A stretch of DNA of 22,585 nt from assembly GCA_964651005.1 (NCBI GenBank), contig CAZYVL010000029.1, positions 1-22,585 of the forward strand. Reading direction: 5' to 3'. Positions 17,476 to 22,585 of the stretch are shown here, in pieces; the first letter of the stretch is position 1, and every line of letters starts with the position of its first letter. The notes beneath the pieces are model-generated. The model ran no database searches, was not told the DNA's origin, and worked only from the letters and a program-made list of their open reading frames with translations. The DNA comes from DATMFV01 sp964651005 (GTDB lineage: Bacteria; Verrucomicrobiota; Verrucomicrobiia; Chthoniobacterales; Chthoniobacteraceae). The translations under genes were made by a program, and so were the position numbers.

Positions 17476-18108
17476 ATGGCTGAATCGCCCCCCGCCCCCC
17501 ATGCGTTCGGCACGCCCGATTCATCGGAGGGTCCCCTTTTCTCCGATGCGCAGGATGTCGCATGGATGGAGCGGGTCCGGGAGGGGGATCTGGCCGCTTT
17601 CGAGGCGCTCGTGGAGGCGCACCAGGGGCGGGTGATCGGGACGATTGCCAAGATGCTCGGGGATGAAACCGACGCGGAAGACATCGCGCAGCAGGTTTTC
17701 ATCCGCGTCTGGAATTCCGCCTCGCGCTACATGCCGAGCGCGAAGTTCACGACCTGGCTTTTTACGATTTTGCGCAATCTTGTCTTCAACGAGATGCGCC
17801 GCCGCAAGCGCCACCCGGTGCTCTCGCTGGAGCGCGGCGATGACGAGCGTTCTTTCCAGCAGCCCGATACCCAGGCGAAGCCTCCCTCCGCCGTGCTGCT
17901 GGACGCGGAGATGCAGCAGGCGATCCAGGCGGCCATCGACTCGCTCCCGGAGGTGCAGCGGATGGCGATCGTGCTGCGCCGCTATCAGGATGTGCCTTAC
18001 GAGGAGATTGCGAAAATCCTCAAGCTCAGCGTGCCTGCCGTCAAAAGCGTGCTTTTCCGCGCGCGGCAGGAGCTGCGGGAGAAGCTGCGGCGGTATCTGG
18101 AGGAGTGA
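17476..18108 (+). CDS. RNA polymerase ECF-type sigma factor
   Basis: This directs RNA polymerase to a specific promoter set. The 210-residue product has an N-terminal tail (1-30), sigma region 2 (about 35-112: EGDLAAFEALVEAHQ, DAEDIAQQVFIRVWN, KFTTWLFTILRNLVFNEMRRRKR), a linker, and region 4 (about 148-200: LPEVQRMAIVLRRYQDVPYEEIAKILKLSVPAVKSVLFRARQ in consecutive blocks). Region 3 is absent, as in ECF factors. ATG 17476 (MAESPP) is preferred; an in-frame ATG at 17395 lies within the upstream inverted repeat. No anti-sigma gene adjoins it: the next gene is a sugar isomerase 87 nt downstream, so control may be transcriptional or by a distant partner. The regulon cannot be inferred. Confidence 0.92.
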   Translation: MAESPPAPHAFGTPDSSEGPLFSDAQDVAWMERVREGDLAAFEALVEAHQGRVIGTIAKMLGDETDAEDIAQQVFIRVWNSASRYMPSAKFTTWLFTILRNLVFNEMRRRKRHPVLSLERGDDERSFQQPDTQAKPPSAVLLDAEMQQAIQAAIDSLPEVQRMAIVLRRYQDVPYEEIAKILKLSVPAVKSVLFRARQELREKLRRYLEE

Positions 18109-18127
18109 TGGGGCAATGGGGAAATCA

Positions 18128-18146
18128 CGGAGGAACAAGACCTCCG
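18128..18146 (+). other. Hairpin enclosing a GGAGG between sigma and isomerase genes
   Basis: CGGAGG (18128-18133), loop AACAAGA, CCTCCG (18141-18146). The 5' arm is a perfect ribosome-binding word but no start codon lies 5-10 nt after it. No U-run follows, so it is not a terminator. It may be a folding element in the intergenic mRNA or a chance structure. Confidence 0.33.
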
Positions 18147-18195
18147 GAAATTCGGGTTCGACAAGGCGGCGCGGTTCGTTTCATCGTCTGTCGGC

Positions 18196-18948
18196 ATGAG
18201 CAGCCATTCCTTCCCGTTGGGGATCCAAAGCTGGAGTCTTCGCTGTTTTCGCGATAACGCGGTTGCCGCCGGGAAGCTGCGGGAGATGGGGGCGGATCGC
18301 GTGGAGCTGTGCGATCTGCATGGGCGCTTCGACGATCCCGCGGCTTTTTCCGAGGCGCTGGCGCATTACAGGGCGGCGGGGGTTTCGGTCGTTGCGTTCG
18401 GGGTGCAGACGTTCGAGGGCAAGGAGAGCGAGCGCGGCTGGTTTGAGCGGGCGGCGGAAGCGGGCGCGCGGTATCTCGCGGGGCAGTTCAGGCCGGATAC
18501 GTTTTTGACGGCGATCCCCAAGGTGCGCCGGTGGAGCGCGGAGTTTGGCATCCGGGTCGGGATTCATTGTCACGGTGGGGGCCTGTTTGGCGGCCAGCCG
18601 GAGGTTCTCGATTATCTGCTCGCGCTCGGCGTGCCGGAGATCGGCGTCTGCATCGACACCGCCTGGGCGATGCAGATCGGGCCGGGGCGTGGCAATCCCG
18701 TGGAGTGGGTGAAGCGGTATGCGGGGCGCGTTTACGGGGTGCATTTCAAGGATTTTGTCTTTGCCCGCAACGGCCAGTGGGAGGATGTGATCCCGGGGGA
18801 GGGGAATCTCGATCTCCCCGGGTTTGTGGCTGCGCTCAAGGAGGACGGCTTCGACGGGGTGGCCGTGGTCGAGTACGAAGCGGAGGTGGACGATCCTCTT
18901 CCGATGCTCAAGCGGTCTTTTGAAGCGGTCCGGGCGGCGACTGGGTAG
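18196..18948 (+). CDS. Sugar phosphate isomerase/epimerase-like TIM-barrel protein
   Basis: The 250-residue product belongs to the xylose-isomerase-like TIM barrel family (AP_endonuc_2 fold), usually cytoplasmic metal-dependent sugar or inositol isomerases/epimerases. The barrel starts at once (LGIQSWSLR). Likely metal ligands are Glu37 (VELCD), Asp154 (VCIDTAWA), His183 (GVHFKDF) and Glu226 or Glu228 (VVEYEAE). GIHCHGGG (122-129) lines the pocket. There is no signal peptide, unlike many secreted Verrucomicrobial or Planctomycete relatives. ATG 18196 fits the family start; no clear ribosome site precedes it. The frame is open back to the sigma stop codon (29 codons), and both genes are in the same frame. 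Substrate cannot be assigned. Confidence 0.85.
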   Translation: MSSHSFPLGIQSWSLRCFRDNAVAAGKLREMGADRVELCDLHGRFDDPAAFSEALAHYRAAGVSVVAFGVQTFEGKESERGWFERAAEAGARYLAGQFRPDTFLTAIPKVRRWSAEFGIRVGIHCHGGGLFGGQPEVLDYLLALGVPEIGVCIDTAWAMQIGPGRGNPVEWVKRYAGRVYGVHFKDFVFARNGQWEDVIPGEGNLDLPGFVAALKEDGFDGVAVVEYEAEVDDPLPMLKRSFEAVRAATG

Positions 18949-19054
18949 GAACGCGAGGGATGCCGAGGGAAGGGGGGAACGGGAGGGGAGGAAGGCCAAC
19001 AAAGCCTTGCCGCGCCGCGTTCGCGCCTATAAGAAAGCGTACTCCTTCGATCTA

Positions 19055-22000
19055 ATGACCTCCACCCGTTCCCGCGCTCCCCGGTCTTCCAAAGGCAAAG
19101 CCGCCGCTGCCTCTCCCGCCTCCGTCCAGGAGGCTCCGTCCCGCAAAAAACTGCTCGTTGCCAACCGGAGCGAAATCGCCATCCGGGTGTTCCGCGCCGC
19201 TTCGGAACTGGATTTGCGGACGGTCGCGATCTATGCGCAGGAGGATCGGCTTTCCGTGCACCGTTTCAAGGCGGACGAGGCGTACCCCGTGGGCGAGGGG
19301 AAGGGGCCAGTCGGGGCGTATCTCGATATTGAAGGGATCGTCGCGCTGGCCAAGGAGCGAGGCGCGGGGTTGATCCATCCGGGTTACGGGTTTCTTTCGG
19401 AGAACGCGGAGTTTGCCCGTGCCTGCGCGGCGGCGGGGATCACGTTCATCGGGCCGCGGCCCGAACTGCTGGAGCTGATGGGCGACAAGGTGGCCGCCCG
19501 CGCGCTTTGCCAGAAGCTCGGGGTGCCGACGCTCCCGGGGACAGAGGAGCCGGTGAGCGACCGGGCGGCGGCGTTGAAGATCGCCAGGAAGATCGGGTTT
19601 CCGCTGATTATCAAGGCGGCCTTTGGCGGCGGCGGGCGGGGGATGCGCGTGGTGCGCAAGGCGGAGGATCTCGCGCCGTTGCTCGACGAGGCGCAGGGCG
19701 AGGCCGAGCGTGCTTTTGGCAACCCGGCGGTGTTTCTGGAGAAATACATCCCACGCGCGAAACATCTGGAGGTCCAGATTCTGGGCGACAAACACGGCAA
19801 TGTCGTACACCTGCACGAGCGGGATTGCTCCGTGCAGCGCCGCCACCAGAAGGTGGTGGAGATCGCCCCGTCGGTGGGGCTGGAGGACCGCGTGCGCGAG
19901 GAGCTTTGCGCGGCGGCGGTGCGCGTGGCGAAAGAAATCGGCTACGATAACGCAGGGACGGTGGAGTTCCTGCTCGATCTCGATACGCACGACTGGTTCT
20001 TCATCGAGATGAACCCGCGCATCCAGGTGGAGCATACGGTGACGGAGGTGATTACCGGCATCGACATCGTGCGCGCGCAGATTTTGATCGCGCAGGGGGC
20101 GCCGCTTCATGGCCCCGAAGTGGCGATGCCGCCGCAGGCGGAGGTGCCGCGCAACGGGTTTGCCGTGCAGTGCCGCATCACGACGGAAGACCCGGAGAAC
20201 AAGTTCATGCCGGATTACGGGAGGCTCGTGGCGTATCGCTCGGCGGCCGGGTTCGGCATCCGGCTCGACGGCGGCATGGGAGACGCGGGGAGCGTCATCA
20301 CGCCGTTTTACGACTCGCTGCTCGTCAAGGTGACGGCCTCCGGGCGGACGTTTCCCGTCGCGCTCCAGAGGATGGACCGCGCGCTGCGCGAGTTCCGCAT
20401 TCGCGGGGTGAAGACGAACATTCCGTTTCTGGAAAACGTCATCCGCAACGAGACGTTCCGCTCCGGCGCGGCGACCACGACGCTCATCGACACCACCCCG
20501 GCGCTCTTCGAGTTCAAGCCGCGCCGCGACCGCGCGACCAAGCTGCTCAACTTCCTGGGCGATGTCGTCATCAACGGGAACCCGCAGGCGAAGGGGCACA
20601 AACCGGCGGCGGCGTTCGCGCTTCCTGCCCCGCTCGCATACGACCAGAAATCCGCGCCGCCCGAAGGGACGCGGCAGCTTCTGCTCAAGCTGGGGGCCGA
20701 GAAGTTCGCGCAGTGGGTGATGAAGCAGAAACCGCTTCTTGTCACCGACACCACCTTTCGCGATGCGCACCAGTCACTACTGGCGACGCGCGTGCGCAGC
20801 TTCGACATGCTGGAGATCGCCGACGCGGTGGCGCGCCAGACGCCCCGGCTTTTCTCGCTGGAGATGTGGGGCGGGGCGACGTTTGACACCAGCATGCGGT
20901 TCCTGCATGAAGATCCGTGGCTGCGCCTGCGCGCGCTGCGCGAGAAGATTCCCAACATCTGCTTCCAGATGCTCTTCCGTGGGTCGAACGCGGTGGGGTA
21001 CTCGAACTACCCGAACAATGTCGTCGCGGGGTTCGTCAAGCACGCGGCGCGCTCCGGGATCGATATTTTCCGCATCTTTGATTCGCTCAACTACACGCCG
21101 AACCTGAAGGTGGCGATGGAGGCCGTGCGGCAGACGCACGCGGTCTGCGAGGCCGCCATTTGCTATACCGGCGATATTCTCGACCCGGCGCGCGACAAAT
21201 ATTCCCTCAAGTATTACGTCCGCATGGCGAAGGAGCTCGTCCGGATGGGCGCGCATCTGCTGGCCATCAAGGACATGGCGGGCCTTTGCCGGCCATACGC
21301 CGCGCACGCACTGGTCAAGGCGCTCAAGGAGGAGATCGGCGTTCCCGTTCATTTCCATACGCACGACACCAGCGGGATCAACTCGGCTTCCATTCTCCAG
21401 GCCGCCGACGCGGGCGTGGACGTGGTCGATCTCGCGCTTGCGGCGATGAGCGGTTCCACGAGCCAGCCGAATCTGAACTCGGTCGTCGCCGCGCTGGCGC
21501 ACACCCCGCGCGACACCGGCCTGGACCTCGCCGCGCTCAACACCTTTTCCGATTATTGGGAAACGGTGCGCGAATATTACCGGCCCTTCGATACCTCGCC
21601 GAAGGCGGGGAGCGCGGAGGTGTACCTGCACGAAATGCCCGGCGGACAGTTTACCAACCTCAAGGAGCAGGCGGCGTCGATGGGGCTGGGGCACCGCTGG
21701 CCGGAGATCGCGCGCTGCTATGCCGAGGTGAATCTTCTCTTTGGCGACATCGTGAAGGTCACGCCGTCGAGCAAGGTGGTTGGCGATCTCGCGCTCTTTC
21801 TCTTCACACGCGGGATCAAACCGGCGGATGTGGTTAATCTCCCGCCGGGGACGCCGTTCCCGGAGTCGGTCATCGACATGCTCTCGGGCGGCCTCGGGCA
21901 GCCGGTGGGCGGGTGGCCCGGGAGGCTCGTGGAGGTGGTCGTCGGCAAGGGGAAAAAGCGGACCGCGCCGCCGAAGGTCAGCCTTGCGGAAGCGCGTGCG

Positions 22001-22564
22001 CAGCTTTCCGCAAAGCTCAAGCGCGAGGCGAGCGACGACGATCTTTACAGCCATTTCATGTACCCGGAGGTCTTCGGGGAGTTCGCGAAGTTTTCGCGCG
22101 AGTACGGGAATGTCGGGGTCCTGCCGACGCCCGCGTTTTTCTACGGGCTGAAGACGGGGGAGGAGATCAGCGTAGACATCGAGGAGGGGAAAACGCTCTT
22201 CATCAAGCTCATCCACACCGGCACGCCCGACAAGGACGGCCAGCGGACGATCACGTTCGAGCTAAACGGAGTGCCCCGGCAGGTGGTCATTCTCGACAAG
22301 GCGCTCGGCACCAAGCCCAAGCAGCGGCTAAAGGCCGACCCCGCCAATCCGCTCCAGGTCGGCGCGCCGATCCCGGGCATGGTCACCGCCGTGAACGCCA
22401 GCATCGGCAGCCGCGTGGCCAAGGGCGACAAGCTCGTCACGCTGGAAGCGATGAAAATGCAGACCACCCTTTACGCCCCGCAGGACGGCGTCGTGATCGA
22501 GATTTTTGCGGAAGTCGGCGACTCCGTGGAGAGCAAGGATTTGCTGGTGAAGATGAAGAAATAG
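19055..22564 (+). CDS. pyc: Pyruvate carboxylase, full-length single-chain
   Basis: This biotin enzyme makes oxaloacetate from pyruvate, bicarbonate and ATP, refilling the TCA cycle and starting gluconeogenesis. The 1169-residue product (usual length about 1150) has a basic, Ser/Ala-rich tail (1-30). The biotin carboxylase domain (about 31-490) has ATP-grasp KAAFGGGGRGM from Lys187 and EMNPRIQVEH from Glu318. The carboxyltransferase TIM barrel runs from about 560, with TDTTFRDAHQSLLATR (Asp565), FDSLNY, AIKDMAGL (carboxylated Lys) and HFHTHDTSG. The C-terminal biotin carrier has EAMKM with biotinyl-Lys1134. Nothing is missing. The frame is open upstream to 18824 inside the isomerase gene, but ATG 19055 is the last Met before conserved sequence (KKLLVANRSEIA). 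The 106-nt leader holds a purine-rich tract and no clear ribosome site. Confidence 0.97.
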   Translation: MTSTRSRAPRSSKGKAAAASPASVQEAPSRKKLLVANRSEIAIRVFRAASELDLRTVAIYAQEDRLSVHRFKADEAYPVGEGKGPVGAYLDIEGIVALAKERGAGLIHPGYGFLSENAEFARACAAAGITFIGPRPELLELMGDKVAARALCQKLGVPTLPGTEEPVSDRAAALKIARKIGFPLIIKAAFGGGGRGMRVVRKAEDLAPLLDEAQGEAERAFGNPAVFLEKYIPRAKHLEVQILGDKHGNVVHLHERDCSVQRRHQKVVEIAPSVGLEDRVREELCAAAVRVAKEIGYDNAGTVEFLLDLDTHDWFFIEMNPRIQVEHTVTEVITGIDIVRAQILIAQGAPLHGPEVAMPPQAEVPRNGFAVQCRITTEDPENKFMPDYGRLVAYRSAAGFGIRLDGGMGDAGSVITPFYDSLLVKVTASGRTFPVALQRMDRALREFRIRGVKTNIPFLENVIRNETFRSGAATTTLIDTTPALFEFKPRRDRATKLLNFLGDVVINGNPQAKGHKPAAAFALPAPLAYDQKSAPPEGTRQLLLKLGAEKFAQWVMKQKPLLVTDTTFRDAHQSLLATRVRSFDMLEIADAVARQTPRLFSLEMWGGATFDTSMRFLHEDPWLRLRALREKIPNICFQMLFRGSNAVGYSNYPNNVVAGFVKHAARSGIDIFRIFDSLNYTPNLKVAMEAVRQTHAVCEAAICYTGDILDPARDKYSLKYYVRMAKELVRMGAHLLAIKDMAGLCRPYAAHALVKALKEEIGVPVHFHTHDTSGINSASILQAADAGVDVVDLALAAMSGSTSQPNLNSVVAALAHTPRDTGLDLAALNTFSDYWETVREYYRPFDTSPKAGSAEVYLHEMPGGQFTNLKEQAASMGLGHRWPEIARCYAEVNLLFGDIVKVTPSSKVVGDLALFLFTRGIKPADVVNLPPGTPFPESVIDMLSGGLGQPVGGWPGRLVEVVVGKGKKRTAPPKVSLAEARAQLSAKLKREASDDDLYSHFMYPEVFGEFAKFSREYGNVGVLPTPAFFYGLKTGEEISVDIEEGKTLFIKLIHTGTPDKDGQRTITFELNGVPRQVVILDKALGTKPKQRLKADPANPLQVGAPIPGMVTAVNASIGSRVAKGDKLVTLEAMKMQTTLYAPQDGVVIEIFAEVGDSVESKDLLVKMKK

Positions 22565-22585
22565 GGAGGGCGGAGGCGTCCCGCA

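Noticed and set aside
18108..18257. Small ORF starting at ATG 18108 overlapping the sigma stop, possible anti-sigma factor
   Set aside because: About 49 codons, no zinc-binding or membrane motif, and it runs out of frame into the isomerase gene.
18949..19054. AAGGC/GCCTT and AACGCG/CGCGTT inverted repeats upstream of pyc
   Set aside because: Arms of five or six bases in GC-rich sequence with no T-run or promoter context; expected by chance.

Overview
The window is GC-rich bacterial chromosome with dense, protein-coding, mostly housekeeping content. No rRNA, tRNA or CRISPR array is visible. The YD/Rhs-type secreted protein of the 'NGINEMGEFSYWSD ... WASCGWKLSF ... DGEWSYDIKP' type, together with the rest of the gene set, points to Verrucomicrobiota. 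That is an inference from family resemblance; no phylogenetic marker is present. Only a few genes have a strong Shine-Dalgarno sequence at the chosen start.

Layout. 1-2160 is an accessory, partly decayed end: the C-terminal part of an IS4-family transposase, then on the minus strand a 43-residue cysteine-rich secreted peptide whose stop codon overlaps the start of a truncated YD/Rhs-like gene. That gene carries an in-frame TGA and loses family resemblance near the IS. 2162-3802 holds a YkuD L,D-transpeptidase converging on a DUF2167 membrane protein. 3925-10602 is a tightly packed plus-strand cluster: pgi (glucose-6-phosphate isomerase), a soluble minimal histidine kinase, an NtrC-type sigma-54 response regulator, and glnD (PII uridylyltransferase). 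The regulator stop and the glnD start overlap (GTGA), which suggests an Ntr-like nitrogen-control module. 10630-11495 carries two small minus-strand genes (DUF4404; an Ala/Lys/Glu-rich lipoprotein with a strong terminator). 11631-15299 is metH.

15331-16823 is an AbiE-type toxin-antitoxin pair (antitoxin first, ATGA overlap) with an operator-like palindrome inside its promoter. It is inserted between metH and a DUF3574 lipoprotein and reads as a mobile defence module. 17476-22564 is a plus-strand run: ECF sigma factor, sugar-phosphate isomerase/epimerase-like TIM barrel, and full-length pyruvate carboxylase.

I see no clearly new multi-gene system. The observations most worth checking are: the broken Rhs gene and its coupled small secreted peptide; the kinase with a degenerate ATP-binding G1 box wired to a sigma-54 regulator and GlnD; and a roughly 100-nt inverted-repeat-bounded, foldable segment with a C9 tract in front of that regulator.
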